Of a stretch of DNA of 51,023 nt, positions 41,456-49,384 are shown one piece after another. The translations under genes and the position numbers were made by a program. Under the pieces are notes generated by a model that was given only the letters and a program-made list of their open reading frames with translations, was not told the origin of the DNA and did no database searches. Location: positions 1 through 51,023 of the IMG/VR virus record IMGVR_UViG_3300032360_000013. One strand, written 5' to 3'. Each line of letters begins with the position of its first letter. Position 1 is the stretch's first letter. The stretch is from a virus.

Positions 41456-41914
41456 ATGAGAAATAAATTATTTGAACTATACAGGCCTAAACAATTGGTG
41501 GAATTTCTAGACTTTATTAAAGAATACCCCGATGAAAAATTGGTCTATGTTTTACAACATCCACCACAAAATATTAATATATTGGCTGCATCAGACTATG
41601 GCTATCTGGTTATTTGTTTACCGGAGCTATCACAACTACAATTTAGTCCCGCACCTTTTATTCATAAGATGCGTAAGAACTTACGAGATTTCAAACCAAA
41701 AGATTTCATACTATGTACAGGAGATCCAGCTATCATTGGATTATCTACTGCTATTGTAAGTGATGTTACAGGAGGAGTATTTAATTTATTAAAATGGGAT
41801 AGACAAGAAAGAAGATACTATCCTCTTACTTTTGATTTGTATAATAAAATAAAAATCGACGATGAACCAACAGGAGGAAGAATAGGAATGTCTAGAGGAG
41901 GCGTGATAAAATGA
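41456..41914 (+). CDS. Conserved marine-phage protein ending in a GGRIG motif
   Basis: The 152-residue product starts MRNKLFELYRPKQLVEFLDF. It contains KLVYVLQHPPQNINILAASD (about 28-47) and DFILCTGDPAIIGLSTAI (about 82-99), then FNLLKWDRQERRYYPLTF. I recall similar proteins (RPK start, CxGDPA-IGL, FNLLKWD) in other marine phages, always without assigned function. The last 15 residues are PTGGRIGMSRGGVIK, a clear copy of the motif found in the virion proteins (GGR at 140). This copy is the only one in the replication operon and is C-terminal. It is the first gene after the rightward promoter and overlaps the next gene by 4 bp. Confidence 0.8.
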   Translation: MRNKLFELYRPKQLVEFLDFIKEYPDEKLVYVLQHPPQNINILAASDYGYLVICLPELSQLQFSPAPFIHKMRKNLRDFKPKDFILCTGDPAIIGLSTAIVSDVTGGVFNLLKWDRQERRYYPLTFDLYNKIKIDDEPTGGRIGMSRGGVIK

Positions 41915-42471
41915 CTACACTAACACTACAAGATCTTGAAAGAGATCAACAAGAACTAATAGAGAAAACAGATATTCAGCAACTATCGAGCTACTGTTTA
42001 GAACTCCAAGCTTTAGAAGATGATATAGCTTCTAAAGAAGAGGAGCTAAAGAAACAAAAAGAACAAGCCGATAAGATTGCATCAGAGATTATACCTACCT
42101 TGCTCGCAGAGCAGGGGTTAAAATCTTTGAAATTAGCTGACGGGAGCGCTATAGAGGTTGGAAAATCTTATAGCTGTACGGTTAAAAAAGATAACCTAGA
42201 GTCAGCTTATAAATGGCTTCGAGATAACGGACTAGGAGACATCATTAAAAATGAGGTCTTCGTTACGTTCGGTAAAGGCGAAGATAACAAGGCGGAGCAA
42301 TTGCTCAACCTTGCAGTGCAAGAAGGGTTTGAGCCTCAACAAAAATCAAAAGTTGAGCCGATGACTTTAAAGGCACTCTATAGGGAGCGTATCGAGGCCG
42401 GCCTCGATATGCCCTCTGATTCTTTTCATTTATTTGTTAAGGATAAAACTAAAATTAGCCGGAAATCATGA
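41911..42471 (+). CDS. Conserved phage protein with coiled-coil N-terminus
   Basis: The 186-residue product has a long charged N-terminal coiled coil (LEDDIASKEEELKKQKEQAD, about 31-50). A compact domain follows with EIIPTLLAEQGLKSLKLADG (about 58-77), KSYSCTVKKDNLESAYKWL and a DNGLGDIIKNEVFVTFGKG stretch (about 109-127). The I-P-x-L-(M/L)-x-E-x-GLKSL-x-L-x-DG pattern recurs in phage proteins located beside single-stranded DNA-binding genes; its job is not known. The C-terminal PMTLKALYRERIEAGLDMP is also typical. It overlaps its neighbours by 4 bp. Confidence 0.78.
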   Translation: MTTLTLQDLERDQQELIEKTDIQQLSSYCLELQALEDDIASKEEELKKQKEQADKIASEIIPTLLAEQGLKSLKLADGSAIEVGKSYSCTVKKDNLESAYKWLRDNGLGDIIKNEVFVTFGKGEDNKAEQLLNLAVQEGFEPQQKSKVEPMTLKALYRERIEAGLDMPSDSFHLFVKDKTKISRKS

Positions 42472-42488
42472 ACCAAGGAGGACGAACC

Positions 42489-43265
42489 ATGAATCAAGTA
42501 ACGAAAAAAGAGAAAACAGACGTAGCTCTAGCGAGTATGTTTGAAGGAGACAAGCAGGCTGGCACGGAAGAAATGGGTAGTGAAGATTATGCTATGCCAT
42601 TTCTAAGAGTGTTAGGCCAGCTATCACCCGAGATAAATAAACGGGATGCCAAATATGTGGAAGGCGCTGAACCAGGTATGATATTTAATACCGTGACTAA
42701 GCAGACATATGATGGTGAGAAAGGACTTAATGTAATTCCTTGCGGATACAAAAGGGATTATGTTGAGTGGACTGAGAGAGGCGAAGGCTCTTCAGCCCCA
42801 GTTGCTACTCACTCAGCGAGTAGTGGCATAATTAAGCAAGCAACAAGAGATGGAGCTAACAAAGAGAGATTACCAAATGGTAATTATCTTGAGAACACTG
42901 CTTCTTATTTTGTTATTGCGGAGGATGGATCCAAAGCATTGATAACCATGAAATCTACTCAATTAAAAGTGAGTAGAAACTGGAACTCTATGATGGATAA
43001 CATAAGTATGAAAGGTAGTGATGGTAACACATTTACCCCTCCTATCTTTAGTCATGTGTATAACCTTAGCACTGTTCAACAATCAAATGACAAGGGAACT
43101 TGGTTTGGTTGGAGTGTTAAAAAGGTAGGTCCTATAACAGATAAATCTGTTTATGAAACCTGCAAAGAGTTTCACTCAGCGGTTGGTAGCCTAAGGGTGA
43201 ATCACGGTGGAGCGGACAAGAAGTTAGAGTCTAATGAAAAATTAGATGATAACGTACCGTTCTAA
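42489..43265 (+). CDS. Putative single-stranded DNA-binding protein
   Basis: The 258-residue protein lies in the replication operon. Its core contains YAMPFLRVLGQLSPEIN (about 34-50), a GEKGLNVIPCGYKRDYVEW strand pair, and KALITMKSTQLKVSRNWNSM (about 148-167). The C-terminus ends LDDNVPF, the acidic Pro-Phe tip that bacterial SSB proteins use to recruit partners. I therefore call it an SSB-like protein, although the core is not the classic SSB sequence. The ATG at 42489 is preferred over one at 42468 because AAGGAGGA lies between the two. The gene is followed by a hairpin. Confidence 0.72.
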   Translation: MNQVTKKEKTDVALASMFEGDKQAGTEEMGSEDYAMPFLRVLGQLSPEINKRDAKYVEGAEPGMIFNTVTKQTYDGEKGLNVIPCGYKRDYVEWTERGEGSSAPVATHSASSGIIKQATRDGANKERLPNGNYLENTASYFVIAEDGSKALITMKSTQLKVSRNWNSMMDNISMKGSDGNTFTPPIFSHVYNLSTVQQSNDKGTWFGWSVKKVGPITDKSVYETCKEFHSAVGSLRVNHGGADKKLESNEKLDDNVPF

Positions 43266-43279
43266 ATAACTGTGAAGTG

Positions 43280-43313
43280 GGGCCTATCAGGATTCTCCCC
43301 CATTGATAGGCCC
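43280..43313 (+). terminator. 10-bp hairpin after the SSB-like gene
   Basis: A perfect stem GGGCCTATCA (43280-43289) and TGATAGGCCC (43304-43313) encloses a 14-base C-rich loop, 14 bp after the stop. No T-run follows, so it may attenuate transcription or protect the mRNA upstream rather than terminate fully. Confidence 0.5.
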
Positions 43314-43340
43314 TATTAATATACAAGAAAGGAACTAGAA

Positions 43341-43481
43341 ATGGAAAAGAAATATTGTGAAACCTGTGGTGGTTCTTTTACACCTAGCCAGTGGCAAAAA
43401 ACAAAAAGATTTTGTTCTGGACCTTGTACTAATGGATGGTATAACAAGACTAATAGTAAATACAGAAAGAAGAAGAAATGA
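43341..43481 (+). CDS. 46-residue zinc-finger protein
   Basis: The product starts MEKKYCETCGGSFTPSQW and has CETC (6-9) and CSGPC (about 25-29), a four-Cys zinc site, then a very basic Lys-rich end (SKYRKKKK). An AGAAAGGAA site precedes the ATG, and the stop overlaps the primase start (ATGA). It probably binds nucleic acid. The small size and operon position suggest a replication accessory factor; that is inference. Confidence 0.7.
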   Translation: MEKKYCETCGGSFTPSQWQKTKRFCSGPCTNGWYNKTNSKYRKKKK

Positions 43482-45016
43482 AATTTCGACAAATCTTTGA
43501 AGGGAATAATAGTGTACGTGGTGTAATGACTCTTGGAACTCCGGCCGCGGCAGGTGAGAAACAAGAAGTTAAATGTTATATGCCAAGCGCCCCAGTCACA
43601 CAGCAAATGTGGGACGAACATATAGAAGGTAAAGAACCTTCATTAGGTATAGTTCCTATCAACGAACAAAGTTTATGCAAGTGGGGCTGCATTGATATAG
43701 ATGTGTATGACACTATCAATCACTTAACTTTAATGAGACATATTAAAGGCAAAGGGTATCCTTTAATTACATGTAGATCTAAGTCTGGTGGTGCACACTT
43801 ATTTTTATTTTGTAAGGAATTCCTTCCTGCAAAAATCATGAAACATAAACTAGAAGAGATTGCAGAAGACCTTGGTTATGGTGATTCAGAAGTATTTCCT
43901 AAGCAAACTGAATTATTAATGGATCAGGGTGACAAAGGAAGTTTTTTAAACCTTCCTTATCATGGAGGAGATACAAGTACTCGCTATGCTTTTACGTCAG
44001 GTGGGGAGTATGCTACTTTAGAACAGTTCTATTCTATGTATGATGAATGGGCACAAACAAAAGAAGAAATTGAATCTATAAAAATAAAACCTCAACCAAA
44101 AGAAGAGCAGGCATTTCCAGATGGTCCTCCTTGTTTAAATAAATTAGCAAAGGAAGGGTTTACTCAAGGCTCTAGAAACAATGCTTTATATAATATTGGT
44201 GTTTATAGAAAGAAAGCAAATCCAGATAACTGGGAAAAGATGATGGATGCAGATAATAATAAATATATTGTTCCTCCATTACCATCTAAGGAGGTTGTTA
44301 CTTTGCAGAAGTCTTTAGAAAAGAAAGACTATAAATACAAATGTAAAGAGGCCCCAATACAACCTGTATGTGAAGCCCATAAATGTAGTAAGTGTCCGTT
44401 TGGAGTAGGTTATGGTGAATCAGATATACAACTACCAGAATTTAAAGACTTAACTAAAATATGTTCTGATCCTCCACTATATTTTTTAAATGTAGATAGT
44501 AAGAGAATAAAACTTACAGGTGAGCAGCTTCTGGAACCTAGATTATTTAAACTAGAAGTATTTAAACAAGCTAACATTGCAATAGCTAAGATGCCTCCGA
44601 TGGAGAAATGGATATCTGATTATGTTACTCCTCTCTCTGCTCCAGGTGCTATCAGAGAAGTAAAAGCCATAGAATCTATGACCCCCGCTTTCCAATTAAG
44701 AGAGCTTTTATTTGAGTTTACAAGAAATATTTCTACTGGGAATGAGTTAGATGATATTGCAAATCACGTTTCATATACTGATGAGAAGGAGGGTATAACA
44801 TATTTTTTAGCTAAAGACTTTACTGATTTTATTAAAAGGAATGGTTGGACTGAAGGTAAGAATGCTACTTCAAATATATTAGCTACTCTAGATATATATA
44901 AAGATGAGGACAGGATACAGGTAAGAACCAGTAAGAGGACTGTGCTAATGATTAAGGCATTTAAAAAGCTAGAAATAAAATCTAGTAAAATGAGCTATGA
45001 TGACAGCCCTTTCTAA
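43478..45016 (+). CDS. Archaeo-eukaryotic-type primase
   Basis: The 512-residue product is a primase of the AEP superfamily. The catalytic acidic pair is Asp73 and Asp75 in GCIDIDVYD, and the SKSGGAHLFLF stretch (101-111) provides the conserved Ser-x-His strand (His107). PKQTELLMDQGDKGSFLNLP (about 141-160) is typical of phage members. A Cys cluster at 289, 298, 303 and 306 (KCKE...VCEAHKCSKC) is a probable zinc site. The C-terminal 180 residues are a helical domain of unknown role. The protein ends SYDDSPF, an acidic Pro-Phe tip similar to the upstream SSB-like protein. It makes primers for the family A polymerase. It overlaps the preceding gene by 4 bp. Confidence 0.85.
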   Translation: MKFRQIFEGNNSVRGVMTLGTPAAAGEKQEVKCYMPSAPVTQQMWDEHIEGKEPSLGIVPINEQSLCKWGCIDIDVYDTINHLTLMRHIKGKGYPLITCRSKSGGAHLFLFCKEFLPAKIMKHKLEEIAEDLGYGDSEVFPKQTELLMDQGDKGSFLNLPYHGGDTSTRYAFTSGGEYATLEQFYSMYDEWAQTKEEIESIKIKPQPKEEQAFPDGPPCLNKLAKEGFTQGSRNNALYNIGVYRKKANPDNWEKMMDADNNKYIVPPLPSKEVVTLQKSLEKKDYKYKCKEAPIQPVCEAHKCSKCPFGVGYGESDIQLPEFKDLTKICSDPPLYFLNVDSKRIKLTGEQLLEPRLFKLEVFKQANIAIAKMPPMEKWISDYVTPLSAPGAIREVKAIESMTPAFQLRELLFEFTRNISTGNELDDIANHVSYTDEKEGITYFLAKDFTDFIKRNGWTEGKNATSNILATLDIYKDEDRIQVRTSKRTVLMIKAFKKLEIKSSKMSYDDSPF

Positions 45017-45212
45017 CCAGTACGTTCACATAGCTAAAATTAGAGACTGGATGAATGATCGAGGAATTCCGAGAGGATTTGAACAAGACACTCTTCGAAA
45101 GAAAATTCGGCACGGCACATTCAAAGTCCCATATATTCGTATAGGAAATACACCATACTTTTTAGAACAAGGATTAATTGATTGGTTAAGAAAAAACACA
45201 ACTACAGCCTAA
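44997..45212 (+). CDS. Small helix-turn-helix protein, excisionase-like
   Basis: The 71-residue product reads as a winged-helix or MerR-like DNA-binding domain: VHIAKIRDWMNDRGIPRGFEQ (split by a turn), then LRKKIRHGTFKVPYIRIGN and FLEQGLIDWLRKN. Short proteins of this type act as excisionases or repressors. The first 20 bp overlap the primase end. A perfect 17-bp palindrome lies 60 bp after its stop (45273-45289), upstream of the helicase gene, and could be its operator. There is no integrase in the window, so a regulatory role is more likely than excision. Confidence 0.7.
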   Translation: MMTALSNQYVHIAKIRDWMNDRGIPRGFEQDTLRKKIRHGTFKVPYIRIGNTPYFLEQGLIDWLRKNTTTA

Positions 45213-45272
45213 TAAATACAACTATTAACCTACAAATACAGAGGTGTGTTAAATAATATTCTATGGATATGG

Positions 45273-45289
45273 CATATATAGCATATATG
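45273..45289. promoter_or_regulatory. 17-bp palindrome, candidate operator
   Basis: CATATATAGCATATATG has perfect 7-bp arms around a 3-bp AGC spacer. The same bases also contain a direct repeat of GCATATAT at 9-bp spacing. It lies in the 176-bp gap between the HTH gene and the UvrD-like helicase gene, 32 bp upstream of a TTGACA box, the position expected of an operator. AT-rich DNA yields chance palindromes, so confidence is moderate. Confidence 0.45.
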
Positions 45290-45321
45290 ATTAAATGAGC
45301 CCACATGAGACAATTTTTGTT

Positions 45322-45351
45322 TTGACATTTGTTGTAATTTATACTTATGTG
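45322..45351 (+). promoter_or_regulatory. Possible promoter for the UvrD-like helicase and polymerase genes
   Basis: A perfect TTGACA (45322-45327) is followed by weak -10 candidates: TATGTG at 45346-45351 with an 18-bp spacer, or TATACT at 45340-45345, which is too close. The helicase start lies 37 bp further on. The poor -10 match suggests activator dependence or a wrong call. Confidence 0.35.
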
Positions 45352-45388
45352 TATCTATTAACGTAACAATATATGAAAGAAGATCACT

Positions 45389-46963
45389 ATGAATAAATTA
45401 TGGATAGGCCCTCCGGGCACCGGTAAAACTTATACTTTAATTGAACAAGTTAAAAGATGTATAGCTGAGGGAATACACCCAAGAGATATAGCTTATATTT
45501 CTTTTACTAAAGTTGCTGCGAACGAAGCTAAAGGAAGAGCCATCGAAGCTTTTCCTGAGTTTGCAAACGTTCCTGATGCTTTTGAAAATTTTAGAACACT
45601 ACACTCTCTAGCATTAGCAGAGTGTCCAGCAATAAAAAATAATATTATGGAGTCCAGTGATTACTCAGAGCTCGGTAGAAAAATTCCTTTTTCTATTAGT
45701 ATTAAAATGAATCATTGGGAGGACCCATTTGATAACGAGGGTAAATTATTAAACACAAAGAACCCTTATTTATTTCTAGTAAATAAAGCTGTCTGTCACA
45801 AACTAACAATAGAACAAGCTTTTAATAACCAACGTGATTCTAGATTAAGAAAAAACATTGCTTACTTACTGGACCAAGAACTTACAAAATTTAAAAAAGA
45901 AAAAGGACTGTATGATTATAACGATTTCTTATTAGAGTTTGCACAAAAAGAAACTGTTCCTTCATTTAAAGTTTTAATCGTAGATGAAGCACAAGACTTA
46001 AGTTTAATACAATGGGATTGTATAGAAAGACTAATAGAAAATGCCGGCGAAGTACATATAGCAGGTGACGATGACCAAGCTATTTATGTTTGGTCAGGAG
46101 CTGATGTAGACAAGTTTAGATCCTTTGATAAACGAAAAGATTTTAAAAGAGAAGATTTAACACAGTCTTTTAGAGTTCCTAGAAAGATGCATACACTAGC
46201 GGAGAGAATTATTTCTAATGATGATGAGAGAATACCTAAAACTTATTTACCAGCAGATGAAGAAGGTACCATAAACAGAGCTTATACCTTAGGAGGTATC
46301 ATGCCATCAGTGGCTACCCACATGGAAGCGAACAGAGGTATGACCTTGTTAGTTTTGGCTGCTACTAATAGCACTTTAAAAGAGGCCGTTAGTGAATTTA
46401 AAAAAGCAGGTATAAAGTATGATAGTCGAACTTCTAAACCAATGAATGCGGAGAAGATTAATGCTATCGATGATTGGGCAAGATTTAGAGAAGGGTACAC
46501 ACTTACAGGTGATAAAATAAAAAATATTTATGGTTATCTAAAGACTAATGTTAAACATGGATACAAGTCAGGTAAGAAAGCACCGGAGGATTTAAAAAGT
46601 TATACTTTAAAAGAATGTATGGATAAGTTTGGTTTATTAACTGATGCTCCTTGGGATGAGTCTTTTTTAAAACTACCAGATGAAGAGGTTCAATATATAA
46701 AAAATATCTTAGACTCTGGCAAGAAACTTACTGATCCCTCTCAAGTTAGAATTGCTACTATTAGTTCTATTAAAGGAGCTGAAGCAGACGTAGTAATTCT
46801 TTACGTAGACATTTCATGGGGAGAAAAGCACTATGGAGGCAATGAGTCCCATAGAAAGTTTTATGTTGCAGTAACTAGAGCTAGAAAGCAGTTAATTATA
46901 ATAGAACCTAGAAAATACAATCTAGCTTATAATCTACAAGTTCATGATTTGTTATCTACATGA
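45389..46963 (+). CDS. UvrD/PcrA-like superfamily 1 DNA helicase
   Basis: The 524-residue protein has a full SF1A motif set: GPPGTGKT (7-14, Walker A), ISFTKVAANEAKGR (37-50, motif Ia), FRTLHSLA (68-75), VDEAQD (198-203, motif II), GDDDQAIYVW (226-235, motif III), LTQSFRVPRKM (motif IV), TISSIKGAEADVV (near 455, motif V) and VAVTRARKQ (near 500, motif VI). It is shorter than cellular UvrD, with reduced 1B and 2B domains, as in other phage helicases. It unwinds DNA during replication or repair. The stop overlaps the next ATG by 4 bp. Translation starts after GAAAGAAGA. Confidence 0.92.
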   Translation: MNKLWIGPPGTGKTYTLIEQVKRCIAEGIHPRDIAYISFTKVAANEAKGRAIEAFPEFANVPDAFENFRTLHSLALAECPAIKNNIMESSDYSELGRKIPFSISIKMNHWEDPFDNEGKLLNTKNPYLFLVNKAVCHKLTIEQAFNNQRDSRLRKNIAYLLDQELTKFKKEKGLYDYNDFLLEFAQKETVPSFKVLIVDEAQDLSLIQWDCIERLIENAGEVHIAGDDDQAIYVWSGADVDKFRSFDKRKDFKREDLTQSFRVPRKMHTLAERIISNDDERIPKTYLPADEEGTINRAYTLGGIMPSVATHMEANRGMTLLVLAATNSTLKEAVSEFKKAGIKYDSRTSKPMNAEKINAIDDWARFREGYTLTGDKIKNIYGYLKTNVKHGYKSGKKAPEDLKSYTLKECMDKFGLLTDAPWDESFLKLPDEEVQYIKNILDSGKKLTDPSQVRIATISSIKGAEADVVILYVDISWGEKHYGGNESHRKFYVAVTRARKQLIIIEPRKYNLAYNLQVHDLLST

Positions 46964-47181
46964 AGAAGAAACACGATCCAGTAAACTATCCATCACACTA
47001 TAATAAAGGTGATATCCAATGCATTGATGCTATCAAGTCATGCCAAGGGTATGGCTTTCGATACTACTTACAGGGATCGGCGTTGAAATATATTTGGCGC
47101 CACGAGTATAAGAAAAAACCCATTGAAGATTTAGATAAAGCTATTTGGTTTTTAAATAAACTAAAGGAGCAGTATAAATGA
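46960..47181 (+). CDS. DUF3310-family small protein
   Basis: The 73-residue product matches the DUF3310 pattern: DPVNYPSHYNKGDIQCIDAI (about 6-25), then YYLQGSALKYIWRHEYKKKP (about 35-54) and DLDKAIWFLNKL. The spaced DPV-x-(H/Y)-P-xHY, K-G, LKY-x-(W)R and DL-x-KA-x-W-(F/Y)-L residues are the family's hallmarks. The family is common in phage replication and nucleotide regions and has a reported link to nucleotide kinase-like annotation, but its function is not firmly known. It overlaps both neighbours by 4 bp, so it is part of the replication operon. Confidence 0.87.
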   Translation: MKKKHDPVNYPSHYNKGDIQCIDAIKSCQGYGFRYYLQGSALKYIWRHEYKKKPIEDLDKAIWFLNKLKEQYK

Positions 47182-49037
47182 TAACAGGGGATATGTTCGC
47201 CACGAAAACAGAGTGGACTGTGCCGCAACAATTACCGGACCTAACTGGAGCTACTAAGATAGCGATCGACTTAGAAACAAAAGACCCAAACTTAACTACG
47301 CTAGGACCAGGAGCCATCAGAGGTGATGGAGAAATTATTGGCATAGCTGTAGCTGTTGATGGGTGGAAAGGTTATCTTCCTATTGCCCATGCTGGAGGTA
47401 ATCTCGATGCGGGATTAGTTTGGAGATGGTTCGAGAAGAATGTAGTCAACACAGAAGCCATTAAGATATTTCATAATGCAATGTACGACGTATCGTGGAT
47501 CGCGGCCCGCGGCTTTAAGATGAAAGGTAAAATAGTAGATACTATGATTGCCTCTTCATTAGTAAATGAGAATAGATTTAGATACACTTTAGACTCACTA
47601 GCAAAAGATTATTTAGATGTAGGTAAAGATGAAGCTATTCTTAGACAGTATGCAAGTGAGGCTGGTATTAATGCTAAGTCTGATATGTGGCAAATGCCTG
47701 CAATGTATGTAGGTGAGTATGCTGAGAGAGATGCGGAAGCAACTTTAAAACTTTGGGATGCTCTACAAAAAGAAATAAAAGAACAAGACTTAAACGAGAT
47801 TCTAGAATTAGAAACTAATTTGTTTCCTATGTTAGTTGATATGACATTTAAAGGTGTACGTGTTGATCTAGAAAAAGCAGCAAAAATTAAAAAGGATTTT
47901 CAAAATAGAGAAGAAAAAATATTACACAATATAAAAAAAGAAACAGGTATAGACATAGATATATGGGCAGCTTCTTCAATACAAGAGATGTGTGATAAAT
48001 TAAAGATAGAGTATGATAAGACCCCAACGGGGCAACCTAGTTTTACCAAAAACTTTATGAAGCATCATAATAATGATCTAATAGAGAGTATATCTGTAGC
48101 TAGAGAATACAATAAAGCACATTCAACTTTTATAGACTCTATAACTAAACATTCACACAACGGACGTATTCATGCAAATATTAATCAACTAAGATCTGAT
48201 CAAGGTGGGACTGTCACCGGTAGATTTAGTTATGCTAATCCTAACTTACAACAGATACCAGCGAAGCATAAAATAATAGGTCCTATGATTAGATCTATAT
48301 TTCTTCCAGAAGAAGGTTGCAAGTGGGGTTGCTTTGACTACGCTCAACAAGAGCCTAGAATTTTGGTGCACTTTGCAAACGCATACCCTATACCCGGTGC
48401 AGATCGAATAGTAGAAAAATATCACGCAGGAGAAGCAGACTTCCACCAGATGGTAGCTGACATGGCTGGTATTGATCGTAAGCAAGCAAAGACAATTAAT
48501 CTGGGTATGATGTATGGTATGGGTAAAAATAAACTAATGGGTGAACTGGGTAACACTAAAGAAGAGGCAGAAAATATATGGAACACATATAAACAGATGG
48601 CTCCGTTTGTACACGAGTTAAGTAAAGTAGTTCAACAAAGAGCCAATCATAAAGGAAAGATAAGAACCATAGGTGGTCGTATATGTCACTTCGATATGTG
48701 GGAACCACATGGATTTAATGTAGATAAACCTCTACCATATGAAGATGCTATAAACGAATATAATGGTAAGGGGATGATTAAACGCGCGTTCACGTACAAA
48801 GCTTTGAACAAGTTGATCCAAGGATCAGCTGCGGACATGACAAAAAAAGCTATGTTGGCCTTGTACAGAGAGGGGGTGATTCCCCATATACAAATACATG
48901 ACGAGCTTGATATATCAGTGGAGAATATGGAACAGGCGAAAACAATTTGCAAAGTTATGGAGTCGGCGATAGAATTGCAGGTGCCTAACAAAGTAGACTA
49001 TGAAGAAGGAGACACCTGGGGTGACATACAGCAGTAA
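47178..49037 (+). CDS. polA: Family A DNA polymerase with 3'-5' exonuclease
   Basis: The 619-residue enzyme has a proofreading domain (Exo I DLE at 31-33, Exo II HNAMYD at 99-104, Exo III YAERD at 181-185) and a polymerase domain. Motif A is FDYAQQEPR (386-394). The motif B/O-helix is RKQAKTINLGMMYG (434-447), and motif C is HDE (574-576). There is no 5'-3' exonuclease domain, as usual in phages. The residue equivalent to E. coli Phe762 is Leu442, by spacing from Arg434 and Lys438. Marine viral studies have linked this position to replication style. The gene is the main replicase, and an AAAGGAG site precedes the ATG. Confidence 0.93.
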   Translation: MITGDMFATKTEWTVPQQLPDLTGATKIAIDLETKDPNLTTLGPGAIRGDGEIIGIAVAVDGWKGYLPIAHAGGNLDAGLVWRWFEKNVVNTEAIKIFHNAMYDVSWIAARGFKMKGKIVDTMIASSLVNENRFRYTLDSLAKDYLDVGKDEAILRQYASEAGINAKSDMWQMPAMYVGEYAERDAEATLKLWDALQKEIKEQDLNEILELETNLFPMLVDMTFKGVRVDLEKAAKIKKDFQNREEKILHNIKKETGIDIDIWAASSIQEMCDKLKIEYDKTPTGQPSFTKNFMKHHNNDLIESISVAREYNKAHSTFIDSITKHSHNGRIHANINQLRSDQGGTVTGRFSYANPNLQQIPAKHKIIGPMIRSIFLPEEGCKWGCFDYAQQEPRILVHFANAYPIPGADRIVEKYHAGEADFHQMVADMAGIDRKQAKTINLGMMYGMGKNKLMGELGNTKEEAENIWNTYKQMAPFVHELSKVVQQRANHKGKIRTIGGRICHFDMWEPHGFNVDKPLPYEDAINEYNGKGMIKRAFTYKALNKLIQGSAADMTKKAMLALYREGVIPHIQIHDELDISVENMEQAKTICKVMESAIELQVPNKVDYEEGDTWGDIQQ

Positions 49038-49230
49038 CGATCCAGTAGAGATTACACTAGGAGTATGTGAACAGTGTAGAGCTTACGTTCCTTTTATACG
49101 TTTAATAACAGGGCATGAAACAAGTAGAGTTTATCAATGTATGACGTGCAAAGCTCATCACACTCAATACCTAAACGGAAAAGTTGTGTTTAATTACATA
49201 GAAGATTCCCTAACTTTAAACAGAAATTAG
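49000..49230 (+). CDS. Small zinc-ribbon protein overlapping polA
   Basis: The frame encodes up to 76 residues with CEQC (about 23-26) and CMTC (about 47-50), a four-Cys zinc ribbon, followed by a HHTQYLNGKVVF strand. Two starts are possible: ATG at 49000, overlapping polA by 38 bp, or GTG at 49021, which has an AAGGAG sequence 9 bp upstream. The GTG start gives 69 residues and fits the ribosome-binding sequence better. It is the last gene of the polymerase operon and is followed by a hairpin and a new promoter. Confidence 0.7.
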   Translation: MKKETPGVTYSSNDPVEITLGVCEQCRAYVPFIRLITGHETSRVYQCMTCKAHHTQYLNGKVVFNYIEDSLTLNRN

Positions 49231-49253
49231 CCCGGAAAATCAACAAAAAATGC

Positions 49254-49275
49254 CGGCAGCTCAAAAAAGCTACCG
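49254..49275 (+). terminator. Imperfect hairpin after the polymerase operon
   Basis: An 8-bp stem with one mismatch (CGGCAGCT 49254-49261, AGCTACCG 49268-49275) closes a CAAAAA loop. No T-run follows directly; the nearest is TTTTT at 49295-49299. Termination is possible but weak. Confidence 0.35.
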
Positions 49276-49322
49276 ACATATGAAGGTGAGAAGATTTTTC
49301 TATAATAAATTAAAATAAACTA

Positions 49323-49350
49323 TTGTCAAATCTAATATTTGCTCTATAAA
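49323..49350 (+). promoter_or_regulatory. Sigma70-type promoter for the right-end accessory genes
   Basis: TTGTCA (49323-49328), a 16-bp spacer and TATAAA (49345-49350) lie 35 bp before the RHH gene, which has a strong AAAGGAGGA ribosome-binding sequence. Each box has one mismatch to consensus. Confidence 0.5.
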
Positions 49351-49384
49351 GTCCCATAGAATATGATAATTAAAGGAGGACAAA

